A program made the position numbers and the translations under genes. From Sialis fuliginosa (taxonomy: Eukaryota; Arthropoda; Insecta; Megaloptera; Sialidae): DNA of 64,000 nucleotides. Below the pieces are notes generated by a model, which was not told the origin of the DNA, ran no database searches, and saw nothing but the letters and a program-made list of their open reading frames with translations. Location of the stretch: assembly GCA_961205875.1 (NCBI GenBank), contig OY540810.1, positions 30,690,001 to 30,754,000 on the forward strand, written 5' to 3'. Shown here one piece after another: positions 39,821 to 53,294 of this stretch (positions are counted from its first letter, which is position 1; the number at the start of each line of letters is the position of its first letter).

Positions 39821-40954
39821 TTCGTAGAAAAACTAATTTGACAATTTGAATTTAGTTGCATTTGTTTCCAAGGCAACATGAATTAATGACATATTAGTAT
39901 TTAAAATTCAAATTTTAAGTGTGTTTTTCACCCCTTTAATGGCTGTTTAGGCACGTACAAATAATAAATGTCCTTTAGATTCAATTGAACTGCAAATGTA
40001 CCAAATCTTATCAAAATTAGTGAGATAATACTCGCAATATTCACTTTTTAGACGAAAAAAGTTACAAAATTTCGAATATTTCCAAAACCCCTAATCCGAT
40101 TAGCACCAAAAACAATAGGTCTGGAGTACTCACTGAGACAAACATTTTCCCCAAAAATAATTCAGATCGGTGCATTTTTACAGTAGTTATCGTGAACGAA
40201 AGAAAATTCTACATCCGCACAGACACACAGACACACAGACACACAGACACACGCACAGCCGCCAAGCGGAAATTAACTTTTCTTTACGTTTTGAAGTTAG
40301 TACAATCAGAATTTGTCATTTTCTCGGACACGATTTTTCGATGGTATTACAATACTTCCATTTCCTTCGGAACATGGAAGTAAAAACGTAATTCACTTTC
40401 GTAGAAAAACTAATTTGACAATTTGAATTTAGTTGCATTTGTTTCCAAGGCAACATGAATTAATGACATATTAGTATTTAAAATTCAAATTTTAAGTGTG
40501 TTTTTCATCCCTTTAATGGCTGTTTAGGCACGTACAAATAATAAATGTCCCTTAGATTCAATTGAACTGCAAATGTACCAAATCTTATCAAAATTAGTGA
40601 GATAATACTCGCAATATTCACTTTTTAGACGAAAAAAGTTACAAAATTTCGAATATTTCCAAAACCCCTAATCCGATTAGCACCAAAATCAATAGGTCTG
40701 GAGTACTCACTGAGACAAACATTTTCCCCAAAAATAATTCAGATCGGTGTATTTTTACACTAGTTATCGTGAACGAAAGAAAATTCTACATCCGCACAGA
40801 CACACAGACACACAGACACACGCACAGCCGCCATGCGGAAATTAACTTTTCTTTAAGTTTTGAAGTTAGTACAATCAGAATTTGTCATTTTCTCGGACAC
40901 GATTTTTCGATGGTATTACAATACTTCCATTTCTTTCAGAACATGGAAGTAAAA
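39821..40954 (+). repeat. tandem duplication, ~577-bp unit
   Basis: Units start TTCGTAGAAAAACTAATTTG at 39821 and 40398 and differ by a few substitutions and by one ACAGACAC unit in a CACAGACA microsatellite (40217-40252 and 40795-40822). A diverged third copy lies at about 26715-27000. The short frames reading TDTQTHRHT are the microsatellite, not a gene. Confidence 0.9.
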
Positions 40955-43900
40955 AAGACATTATTTTATTTATTTAAAATACACAATACCAGCCAAAGAT
41001 GGCTATGGCTATTAACAACAATATTTAAAAAAAAAACAATTGATAATTTAGGTACTTATAAGCCTTTTTATTTATGAAAAAAAAACAAATATTTTAATTT
41101 ATTTAATACACAATACCACTCAAAGATGGTTATTTTCAATTGTTTTTAAATCTTATTGTTGATTGTCATAGCTATCTTTGGATTATTTTTTTTCACTTGA
41201 CTGGAATTATTGCTGGAACAGGTATGGGCTTTTATTTAGCACTAAAATGTGCGTCTACATCAGATTCTAACTAAATCTAGTATTTAATGTTATCTACTTC
41301 TACAAGTTAACTAGCGCTGTCTAAGATTCATCTAAAATGGCTTAAATTTGTAGAGGATAAAATTACCTTTAAGCAAATATTATTGTTTTATTCTGCGGTT
41401 AACAGATATAAAATTTAACACTACAATTTAAGGTGAAAAATAACTCGTGAGTAGCTTTCCAATAGTGTCTTGTTAAACTCTGATTCTTTAGGAAATGTTT
41501 ATTAACTCTTGATATTAAAAAGAAAAGATTTTGATTTTGTAATTTTGAACGTCTCTCACCCCCTGAACTATTAGTTTAAAATACATACTGCAAGTACCTT
41601 ATAGGAAATTTTATTATCTGTTAAATTGCTCCTGTTCTATCTAGCATCGTTTTCGCTGTATTGACGATTTAAATATAACCGGCACTAATTTCTTTTATAT
41701 GTGTATTTTCAAGAATCTACAACCTTACATTTTAGACATTTTGTCATCGATTAGTTCTATTGTAACTAAGGGGAATATTAATCCATTTGTTACTTATAGA
41801 AAATTTATAATTAGATTAAAACTAGGATGTTGAATAATACAATTAAGTTTCGATTTATGTCTATATTTTATATAATAAATACATAACATGTATACATTAG
41901 TCGACGACTCTTAGAATTAATTTAAAATACAATTTACAGGGACATTTACAATTGTGTATTGGATTTACACAGTTCACTGTATACATTTACATACATAGAA
42001 TTATAGTAGCGACGTAAAAACAAATATATGTTTTTAGTATATTCAAAGATATCTAATGTAGAATATGACGTTATTCATATAATGCTACGTCTATACCAAT
42101 CGAGCTAGTTCGAATGTTAGGTTGTAGCTCAATTGATGTAGACGTAACATTAGAGTTATAGTATCGAAAGTTTTTATTGATAAAGTTAATAATTTGAGTA
42201 AAAAGAGTAATTTCTGTTGAAAAATTGTAACTCAATTAATAAAAAGGTATTTTTTTTTACATATGTATGTTTAAATTTACTAAAAACATATTGAACAATG
42301 TTTAATTAAATAACTTTTCGTATAGTCGAAATAAGAAACTAAAATAAAAATTTGCTATTTATAAAGCAGTACAACAATTAACAGTTACATCGTAATATAC
42401 ATTAGGAGTATTATTTGGTTAATTAAAATTTTACATGGATGGTTTTTTATATAATAATTATTTTTGTTTTTAAATTCAAAATAAACATATAGTTTAAAAA
42501 TATCTGAAATAATAATATTAATGATGTATTTTTATTTGAATTCACTGTTATCACAGTCATATTTACTTTATATATTATACATATATATTTACTACATATA
42601 TTTAGATTCATAAAAGGAATATTAAAACTTAAATCCAAATTATGCATTATTATTTCAAGTGGTGGAGGCGCGGAACATAATTTTGTGGTGACTATTTTCC
42701 ACTGCACCTTTGTTAATGATTTAAATATTTGTCATAGTAATATAAATATGTTGTGAAATACAATATAGTGCTAAAATTATAAAACGAAAGAAGTTTACGA
42801 CAAGCTTAATACAGGAGCCGTACTTATACATTTGGTGTATTAGCAAAAACATCCTTAAATACGGCTCTGGTTTAATATGTATTTAGCATTTTCGTTGTTT
42901 GAATATTACTATTGCTTTGTAGTCATTAAAACATACTTAATTTGGATTTAATGTATTTGGTGTAGTTATACCCAGTTAAAATTTCTACTTTATATTTTTT
43001 GACATTTAACTAGTTAATCTATATTATTTAATACCTAATACATATCTATAACATAATTTTTGGTATTTTGACTAGAAGTTATCTTAAAGGTACAAATTAT
43101 TTGTATTATTTTATCAATAACGAATCAGAATATGAGAAAATAAATTAAATAAATATAAATTCACATAATTGATAAAATAAATGACGTAACAATTTATAAT
43201 GATAAATTAAAATATTAAAATAAATAAATACTTTTAATTCTTTTTGTTTGATGTAGGAATTAAAATATTGAAATTTTTAGTTGCCTCATTATAAAATTGA
43301 AAAAGTATTAGTTAAAATTAAAGAATATGGATCAGGGATTTTGTAAAACTAACATTTCAAAATTAAATATTAAAACACAAGAAAAAATAACAAAAGGGGG
43401 TAAGAAAATACTATAGAACAATTATTATTTTTTTAACTTTTTAACAGTCTTTAAATGAGTATCCATTTCGAATCTTTCTCACAGCTTAATTAAAACAACA
43501 TTTTATTTTAAATTTTTCAATATTCATTTATTTAAATAAATGTTCAGATATTGAGCGCTCTGTTTCAGTATTTTTGGAATGTTTTCATTTCACTCTTATA
43601 ATGTCATTTTCGAGTCGTCTTTTCTTTTTTAAAAAAAAAACAACGTATATTTATATTTTCGTATATACACATATTATAGTAAATTAGTAGTTTTACATTG
43701 AATATAGATATTTTAATTTGGAAGGACGATGAGTGTATCGATATTAGTAATACAGAAATAAGATTTTGATGGATAGGTCCAATAAGATTTAGATAGATAA
43801 TATGCTTACATAACAAAATTTTCGAAAAAATATGTATAGTTTATAGTTATGAAGAACTCAAATTAATAAGATTATTTGATTTTTTGGCACTTCAGGCAAA

Positions 43901-44263
43901 AAATAATTTAGACCTGAAAAACAATTAATTAAATGAATAAAATTTAAAGTAATTTAAAATATTTTACTAATAACAAAAAAAATTCTTCAGTTTATTTCTT
44001 ATTACGTGTATTTAGGTTGAAAATAATGTTTCATATATCATATAAAAGTTTAATTCTTTTTTATTGGCAAATTATTTGTTAAGAAACGAGAGCTAAAAAC
44101 ACCAACAAAAAAAAAGATTTGGTAATACATAAATACGATTGATTTTTTTATTTATTTCATATAATACGAAAACCAAACCGACTATTTTTTTAATAAAATA
44201 ATTTTGAAAAAAATCAAAAATTCATGTTTATTTATTTTGTGCAGTTAGTCGCTCAAACAAGTA

Positions 44264-45285
44264 GCACTACCCAAATGCCACTCGCCGATATTCTTGAAAC
44301 TTTGCACACACGTAGTACATTAAAAAACATTATACATGTGTTTTTTTATTATTTTGGCTAACAAGGCGTTTTAAGGTTATAAAACGCATTCGAATGTTTA
44401 ACACCATTTAGTACAATGCTAACCTAACGCTACTCGTGTACAGCTTTTACGACATTTCTCTATCATAATTCCATTGTTTGCGTGTTTTTGAGATTGCTAA
44501 TGACGATTTTGATATTAGTTTACCAAGGAATGGTAAATACAAAATGGTGGACAAAATCGCAGAAGTTTCAAAAACTTTATTTAACGCCACTCACGAATTT
44601 ATTAGATACTACGATTTTGGCGGAAACTGGGTAAATATTGGTGGGTTGGTGGGCAAACTTCTTAACACTTTTCTTTCATGTGACGGAAACAATAAACAAA
44701 TCAAGAAATTTTAAGAACTTAAACCTTACGAAGACATGATTATTAGGTATTTTTAATGTTTTCAATTATATACATAATCTGACATATAGTGGTCGAGTAC
44801 AGTACCACTATCTTGCCTTCACTGGTCGGGCCAATAGACCTCCCCATTACCTTTTGTTTTCGCCATTTGGATGCGTGATATTGAATTTTTCATCCGCTAC
44901 CTCTAGATTGATATAACTATTGCCAAAATCGTAATTATGTATCAAATAAACTTTGCGAGTGGCATTAAATAGAGTTTTTGAAATTTCTGCGGTTTTGTCC
45001 ACCATTTTTTATTAACCATTCTGAATCTCGTTAAATTAATGTCAAAATCGTCATTAGCGATCTCAAAAACACGCAGATAATGAAATTATGATAGAGAAAT
45101 GTCGTAAAAGCTGTACATGAGTAGCGTTAGGTTAGCATTGTACTAAATGTGTTAAACTTTCGAATGCGTTTTATAACCTTAAAACGCCTTGTTAGCCAAA
45201 ATAAAAAACACGTGTTTAATTTTATTCGATGAACTACGTGTGTGCAAAGTTTCAAGAATATCGGCGAATGGCACTTTGGTAGTGT
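44264..45285. mobile_element. 1-kb long-inverted-repeat element downstream of Ets65A
   Basis: RCACTACC ends are bordered by TA (44262-44263 and 45286-45287). Arms of about 370-385 bases match closely (CGCCGATATTCTTGAAACTT, GGCTAACAAGGCGTTTTAAG and others). The left arm contains a 79-codon open frame (44478-44714) reading VFEIANDDFDISLP and so on, and the right arm carries a broken copy of it on the other strand. The protein was not recognised. It lies 340 bases beyond the Ets65A stop. Confidence 0.75.
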
Positions 45286-45624
45286 TATTATAAAGTTTGT
45301 TCTACTCACTTTACTGCAATGCTATTACAGTACTATTTCGCAGTTCACATATAAATCAGACACATTCGACCTATTATTAGCCGGAACATCTTTATCAAAA
45401 AGTCGACAAAATACAAACGTATCCGAATTACATTAAATTATTTAACAATAACAAAAGACGACCTATATCCATCAAAAACTCACACAAATCATAACCGTCT
45501 CGATCACTCCAACTCCACGACTCCACATCACTACCGTTATTATCGCCAGTTATGATCACATGTGCTGTATCCGCCTGTATCCCGCTGTCCAGTCCTGGTG
45601 GTGCTGGTGCGTCGCGCCCACAGG

Positions 45625-45785
45625 TCAGGCGTAGTGAGGGTACGAGCCCAAAGGTGGCGCGCCGAGATGAGGCCCGCCAGGGTGATGGCTAATCGAGTGC
45701 CCCGCTGCGGCGGATGCTGCTATGTTGGAGTACAGGTTGGCACCCGGATTGCTCCAGTATGATGTCGGTGATGGGAATATCGAAG
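45625..45785 (-). CDS. Ets65A: Ets65A-like terminal exon with stop codon
   Basis: After a TTATTTCCAG acceptor the exon completes an alanine and reads SIFPSPTSYWSNPGANLY, SNIAASAAAGHSISHHPG and GPHLGAPPLGSYPHYA, then TGA (45625-45627). It has exactly 53 residues plus stop when joined to the single base carried from the previous exon. The aromatic YWSNPGANLY and the final SYPHYA are typical of the conserved carboxyl end of ERG/FLI-class factors; an alanine run and a His/Gly/Pro segment lie between. The intron before it is 10.4 kb. A + strand ORF across the same bases is a shadow of this exon. Confidence 0.93.
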
Positions 45786-48700
45786 CTGGAAATAAAAAAA
45801 AGTAATTTAGTTTTTAAGCATTATTGAATTCAGTGTTTACACTTAAGGTGGGGATGGAAAATCCAAGAAGATAATGGATTACCACAGTAAAGAATTTTAT
45901 TTTGTCGTAACTATCTATTCAATAGATTATTCATTGTTATATAATATTTTCTTTAAAGCAAATAAATTATTATATGTATATACAATATTCCTCCCTAAAC
46001 GTATATTATTTGAGGCTTGTTTAACTTAACTTGTACTATTAATACTAACTAAAATAGTTAAAACTCAAACAACTTTATAGTTTAGTTTTATGAGGAATGA
46101 GTTTCTATCAAGTATGTAGGGGCAGAGGGGAAATATACTTTTAGAGAGGTTTCAAGTCTATATATTTAGAGACACGAGTACACACAGGGAGTGTTCCAGT
46201 GGGTCTGAATTGCCTCTAAGATTCAACTCCTGAGATTTCAAGGAACACTTTGGTGCAGTTTTTATCAAAATCGGTCCAGTAGTTATCGAAATTACTTCGG
46301 TAAAATACACGAACACTCTATATATTATACATATATATTAGTATAGCAAGTACAGTCAGTTAGACCCAAGCTCATTATAGCGGCTGAGTAGAAAAACAGA
46401 ACTAGTGCTGGACAGGTACTGTTCTTCCACTCACTCAAAAAAACATGTTTGGAAAGCTGGTATAATATTATTCTAACATTCAATATTTAGATCTACATTT
46501 ATCGAACCGAAAAATGTAAAAAAGGCAGAATTTGGACTTGTATCTACTGTTTTTTTTCTCACCGATTCAATTAGTGTCTTCTATTATGTAGTGGAAGTTA
46601 TGTTTTAACTATGGTATTATCCGGTAGGTGATTAAAGTAAAAAGTAACAGTAAAGTTAATTTGGAAAATAATAGAATAATTATAAAGTAAAAATAAATGA
46701 TAACAATAGGATGTACAGTCGCTTGCAGAACTCTAAAAGGCTAGAATCGTTTATAATAAATTACAAATTTAAAGACAAACAATATCGGTTATCTTTTTCT
46801 ATCAAGTTTAATATATTTAAATACTAAAATTCGGAATATCAAATATTTATTGGTACAAAATTTACCTATACAATTTTCAATAGATTACATAATAATTTAA
46901 TTGCACAAATATATATGAGTACTATAAACGAAGAGTACTTCTTTATCTAGCAAATTAATTTCAAAATATCTGTCATTGTTTGATACATGGAGAAATAATT
47001 TAAATATTATAATAATTAAATGGGAGGAGCCCACTAGGTTTGTGATAAACGAAAATGAATACAAATTGCAAGACCATTAATGCAGGCGACTGTACGTTCA
47101 AAATGACCAAAAGAAGTTAGCAAACTTAAATAAATTAAGTATGAGTAAAAATGAAGATTGAATAAATAATAGAAGTTATGTCATTTAAAAAGACTAAACA
47201 CTAAAAAAGAATAATTAATATGATATTTAGCGCAAAGACGAGTAATAGTTAATAATATAGGTATATATATTTAATAATATCTAAATTGCTAAAAAAAAAC
47301 TTTTTTTGGACCGCCTCTAAAAGAAAAATCTGCGTGCACTTCTGTTTAGGGAGGTTCTACTGTATTTACGAATATAACAAAACTATATTCTATAATACTG
47401 CCATCATTTGTAACATGACAAGTTATTTGTCTCTCGACATTTTTTACGAGTTTTTCTGCAAGTAAATAATCTGTAAATGCATATATGACTACTATAATAC
47501 ATTGAGTCAATCCAACGTCAAGGAAACTAATATAATAATGCATATACGTGTATTGTAACGGGGCACTCCCGTATTCAAATACCGGACTATTCGAGTGGTG
47601 AGCAAACATTGGCGATGCCGGTAGATGACGGTGACGTGCGTGTACATGACACGTGACGTGTTGCGTCACCGTTGCAAAACATAGAAAATATTACATTGAT
47701 GTGAATGTGTTATTAAATATAACTACACTGAGAAAAAGGATTAGTTATAGGAAATAAATGTATTTAGTTAGCGTGTTTTCGAAAATATGTATTTGGTACT
47801 TATTAACAAATTTAATAAATATTGTCAATCAAATATTTGGTAATAAGTAACAACACAACGATATAGCTCCAACTTTGAATTTATTAACAGTAACTAAATA
47901 TCGTGTTCGCCATTAGCAACTATATATTGTTAACTATAACCAAATCTCGTTATCTATAAATAATTTCATTTCTTAGTATATGTGTGGAGAAGAATTAGTC
48001 GTTACAATAGGAATGGATTCTAAATTAATCAAAATGAATAGGAATGTATTTTGATCGTTCTCAGAATATAACCTTTAATTAATATCTGGTATTTTATATT
48101 ATTTGATTCAAAATCCTGGCCTGGGGGCCCGCGATAAGATGTGAGGACATGATATGATCTAAACCAAAGATTTTTTACCGTATACCTAATTGTATTATGT
48201 TGTCTGTGGGTACGGTCAGTATAGAAACCTAGACAACATAGCTCATTGAACTGGAAATGCCTCGAAGAGTGATTTTCATTTGGTTTATGTCTAGACTCTA
48301 GACTAGGGAACCCACCTGTCCCGTTTTTCCAGGACAGTCGTTTTTTCATGAAATGTCCCGTCTTTTTACGATTTTATCAACACTTTGTACTTTTACAATC
48401 AAATGCAGCCACTGAACGTGTTTTTCCTATAATAAATAGGTTATGGACAGACGAAAGTTTACTCAAAATTGAAACAGTGAAATTTTTTAGTAATTTTAAA
48501 AACCCATTTTAAGAATTTATCTTGTGTAGATTTCTACAATCTTATATATTAAAAAAAAATAACTTTTTGAACAGATCCAGAAATCTGATAAATATACTTC
48601 CGCGCAGTAAGGGGTAAGAGGGGGGGGGGGTTGCCTACCACCTCATGGAATTTCCGATTATTGTATTATTTTCTTATGCTTATGCTCTCAGTTTATAAAT

Positions 48701-51700
48701 AAAATTTATGTATTTGTTTTTAGTAAAAACAAATCTAGTAATTTTTTGTATTTGAAGGTATTTATCATTTAGTTATTTTTGAATTTCTGAAGAATTTTGT
48801 TATTTACTGAATAAAAACTGTGATTTTTTTATAAAAAATCCTGGTTTTTTAAATAAAAAAATAAAAAATATCTCGTTTTTGCATAAAAAGATTATGGGAA
48901 CCCTATTGTATATCATATCGCTCATTTGCAATTTTAGAATTGTTTCTACAGGAAAAACCGTTTATATATGAACTTTATACAGCAAGAACGACATATCTGA
49001 GATTCATTAACTAACTACGAAAGTGCATAAATATATTTGAAAACTATCATATAAAGTTATACCAGTTCAAAACTTTAAACGTGTCTCCTGAAAAAACATA
49101 ATTTTTGAGTTATGACGTTGCAGCAAACGAGCGATATTTCTAGATAAAATAACACAACGATTGTATCCACCTACGAACACATATTTAATAATATACTAAT
49201 ATTCAACCTCAACACTCCCCCTTCCCCTAATACGCATATGTATATGAGTCATTAGCTGTTTACACCAAATTACGTAGAGCAATAACAATAAATCTCTGTT
49301 ATCCAATAGAGTTGCAGTACTCAATAACGCCAGATTTATAGCTCCAGCGTTACTCCTCTCACGGTGTCATGGACACTACGGGACAAAGAGGTAACGATCG
49401 CTTTGCAAATTTCATTATATCTCTGTCCTTTGTCGTATTGCGTCGGTGTAAATGGATGCATTGTCTCTGCCTTTAGAATAACAGATAATTTATGATGTTT
49501 ATGCATTATCTTGTTGTATGGAAAATATACATGTACATTGCATATTTATATATTATTATATTGTTCATACATGTATATCCATATTTCTAAGAAAACCAGA
49601 GAAGCATAAATCATCTGTTTTGTGCAAATAAAGATTCAAAAAGATCTAAATATATGACCAGAGCAATTTAGTTTACAACCAGAATCCAAGAATCATTTCA
49701 ATTGGTTGAGAAAAAATATATAACGTATACGTTTCGAAGAGCACAAATTGAGAAATACTAAGTAGAAGTTAATGAATCTACTTCTTCCTTAGTTAAGAGA
49801 TCTTGTCTAGTTATCAAGTAAAAAAGAGAGATTTTTAGGATTTTTTTCAAATCTGTTTTTTTTACAACTAATGTTTTGGTAATTTTTTGGTTTAGGGATA
49901 CTGAAATATAAATGAGTAAGAACTACTCTTTCCTTAAAGCATTTTTTTGATTGGTACTGTGCTGTAAGTAGGGTTTTCTTCAAATTGCATTTGAAATTTT
50001 TTTTTGTTCAAAAAATTCTGTTTGTATATCTTCTTCTTAAAAGAAGAGGTTTTCAAAAAATTGACTCTGGATAAAATAGCGGCCGTGTAAAGCAAAATAA
50101 CCTTTTTCGTCCATACAAAAAAAAAAGTTCATGAAGGAACCCTTTGAATTAAAAAAAACTACAAAATTTGATTTTTTTTATCGATATTACTGTTCTCAAA
50201 ATGTTTTACTCACCAATTGTGATCCTTAAAAAAACATTATTTCAAGATTTTTTAACGATTTCTTTGTGTCTAGACCTTCCTAAAATTCATCAATTTTAAT
50301 CTGATTCACTTGAAACTTTCAGGAAATGTTTTAAAGATTATGTACTTTAAGAAAGCGCAAAAACCCAAAAATCGCGTATTTTACTTTTACAACTAGGCAA
50401 GACTCTTATTTTGAGTGAACAACAAATTTATATGTTTTTTCGTAAAAAAAACACTTCCATATGCGACCGTTTTGGCTGGTTAGTTTGGAGAAGTTTCGCT
50501 TTATCGTAATAACAAAAACACACCTTAACCCACCCCTGCAGAACCAACCACCATTAGAACAAAAATCACTCACGAAAACCTCTTGACGTAACAATAATAC
50601 ACAACAGAAAATGCAGTATAAAATGTACAGTATATACTACATCTGTTTTTAAACGGTGGAATTAAATCAGCGGGCTCTTGTGGTGAGCGCACTCGACGGC
50701 CGCGTGTATTATTTCCTCGAGCCCGCACTTCAAAACAATACACAGTCATCAGCGTCCGCCGGTGCCCATTAAGCGTCATTAAGCGCGGCGTCGCCCTAAC
50801 CCTGCGGCCCGCGTGCTGTAATTGTCGCGAGGTACTCCCTCTCCCCCCTCCCCAACACAATCCTGCAATACCTTTGTGTTCGGAGGAAGAAAGTATGAAA
50901 GTATTTATAGTGTCTTGAATTGTAATTATAATAAATAGTTTTGAAGGATATTTTAAAACAAGTATTTCCGATAGAAGATCATTTTCTCTAATAGGCAAAT
51001 CATTTTGTTTAGTTTGAGGTTATTTTACTATAACAGTATGGAACCTACGTTTTTTGCGTTATTATCAATTAGAACAAAGAATATTCAAATAAAAAGGAAA
51101 TTAAATTGCATATTTTTTAACGAGTTATTTGTTTTTTCGTCTTAATGATTTATTGCTTTTTTGGTATCATTTTAAAGCCCATATTTTTCTTTTACTTTAA
51201 TATAGGTATAACTATCATATCTGGTATTATAAACGAGCTAGCAAGGACTTCCACATGAGGTTTCAAACTTAGTCTCATGAAATGTTTTTTGACAGTTTAA
51301 TTTTTTTTAAATAAACAACTAAGGTATTTTTATAGCAATAAAAACAAAAATATGCTGCTATTTAAAACATATTGAATAAGTCATAACATTGGATGAAAAA
51401 AAATGCACTTTTTATTTCCCTTGAAATAATTTTTAATGATTGTTACAAAAAGCAGTTATTAGGTTCATACTTTTGATGGATCCTGTACACTGTTTATTAT
51501 TCTATGTGAATATGTTCCAAAATTAATCAAATTTGAACTAACCTATCTAAAAATGACTATAGAAGTATTAAAATAAACATTATAGATTACTGAAATTCAC
51601 AATTCTATTTTGATATTGAAAACTGTCAACACCTTCATCAACTTTGACAAAAAATCACACATATTTACCTCCAAACATAATATTTCACCGACAGAGCTAC

Positions 51701-52472
51701 GATCTCTAAAAAATCTTAAACGAAATAAGAAAAACTGTAGATAAATCTAGAGGGCATTCAACATAGCGATATCTTAACACCGTTCAAATACATTCACAAT
51801 GATGTAAGAGGCATAATCTACAGGACCTGATATCTCAGGTGAAAGAGAGAGAGAAGTGTGACAAAAGGTCTTATCTTGCACGGTAACGACTTTGCCCGAC
51901 GGGCTTCGAACTGCGGTACCTTAGATAAGAAGGAAATTGATTTGAAATATCAACTACGTTTACGTAGTCTTCGTGTGTCAGTCATCTTCTATGTTAAGTA
52001 CTTGCACTTAACCGAGTTACAAATGCGAAATCAATTGAAACAAATTACATGTGTGGATGTTTTGAAAAGTTCTAGCAGTTTTTAATGTTTTCACGTAGGT
52101 AGTATATATTTTAAATAACTGAATTGCAAAAAGGGATATTCTTTCTTGTGAATTCATATTTTAAGTATGTAGTAGGATATGAAATTTGCCTTATTTAACT
52201 CACCGTAATATTTATTTATAACTAGTGTATTGGATTCGGTGTTATCCTGGTTAATATCCACAAAATCATATTGACTTAAAATTCAGCATGCCCACAACAC
52301 ACAGTTCACCACGAATTGTTTTTCCGACTTCATGAAATTTACACAAAATATACAAAAATTATACACCTAAACTTAACCTATCCATTAATGAAAACCGGAA
52401 TAAAATCCATTAAGTAGTTATTGAGAAAATCATCGTGTTAAATTATATTTTCAAACTTCCATGAAACGTGAT

Positions 52473-52709
52473 TAGGGTGACCAAGTCTCCGGTTTTGACT
52501 GGATCTCCGGGTTCCGGGTTTGGGTGTAATTTCTCCGGGTTTTGCAAAAAATGACGACGACTAAAAAAAAAGGTCGTCAAAAATAGAGCAAAGGACATAA
52601 CTGCAGATTATGGTAACAAATTTTATGAAAAAATAAAATAAAAAATAAATAAAAAAGGGGTCTTCATTTATATCTCAGGGTTTGCCAAAACTAAAATCTG
52701 GCCACCCTA
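52473..52709. mobile_element. hAT-like MITE (TAGGGTG ends)
   Basis: The ends TAGGGTGACCA and TGGCCACCCTA carry an exact 8-bp duplication AACGTGAT at 52465-52472 and 52710-52717. The interior holds CTCCGGGTTTTG text and a GACGAC / GGTCGTC inverted pair around an A run (52553-52578). Confidence 0.88.
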
Positions 52710-52905
52710 AACGTGATGTGTTTTAATGATAATTAATTTACAGCAAAAAATACATTTGTAGTGATCATTATTCATTACTAACTTGACATGACAACGAAAT
52801 TAAAAATGATTATTTGTTGGTAAAGATTCAGGAGGTACATTAGATTTACATTTTCTTTTTCACTTTTTGTGAAGTTTTTTCTTTGTATATATGTTTTTAT
52901 TTATA

Positions 52906-53294
52906 CAGTGCATTCCAAGTTGATTAAGACATAGGAAATTTAACATGGGGACAATTAGAAATGTTGTAGTAACCTTTGGTCACATTTAACGATGTGTCAT
53001 TGGTGCATTTTGAAATTCCGCCTCGAAACTAACTGATAATTTTAAATTAATCAACAGTATTTTGTTTTCAACTATAAAATACATTAAAGTAAACATCCTA
53101 GATAAAATTATAATAATATTTTTTGGCAGATATAAATTTGAAAACAAAATACTAATTACTGTTTTATTAAATTTTGTGGCAGCATTTAAAAATGCACCAA
53201 TCACACATCGTTAAATTTGACCAAAAGTTACTACAACATTTCTAATTGTCCCCATGTTAAATTTCCTATGTCTTAATCAACTTGGAATACACTG
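52906..53294. mobile_element. TA-flanked MITE with ~110-bp inverted repeats
   Basis: The ends are CAGTGCATTCCAAGTTGATT and the complement of CAGTGTATTCCAAGTTGATT, each next to TA (52904-52905 and 53295-53296). The inverted repeats reach inward about 110 bases (GACATAGGAAATTTAACATG and so on). The interior is AT-rich and non-coding. It lies 48 bases from the 5S-bearing palindrome. Confidence 0.85.

Larger units (their letters stand above)
19992..45624. other. 25.6-kb spacer between convergent nab and Ets65A genes
   Basis: No protein or RNA gene was recognised. Open frames are under 110 codons and lack family motifs. Besides the elements listed separately, it holds GC-richer non-repetitive patches (about 23220-23340, 27190-27320, 35330-35430, 36830-36930, 38420-38540) that could be regulatory, and a hairpin at 42081-42150. 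The 3' UTRs of both genes should begin at its two edges. Confidence 0.7.

Noticed and set aside
40170..40391. Frames reading TDTQTHRHTH (also 40192-40383 and 40769-41077)
   Set aside because: A CACAGACA microsatellite inside a duplicated repeat, not a coding gene.
45562..45762. + strand frame with RR-rich peptide
   Set aside because: Shadow of the Ets65A terminal exon on the - strand.
46240..46350. Text ATCAAAATCGGTCCAGTAGT followed by TATATATTA, a motif common in arthropod repeats
   Set aside because: Recognised only as a widespread repeat fragment; borders and class could not be set.
50570..50998. Longest open frame in the window, 142 codons on the - strand
   Set aside because: No recognisable domain. 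It crosses an AT-rich/GC-rich boundary, the composition shifts within it, and it has no splice or homology support. Kept only as a GC-rich island.
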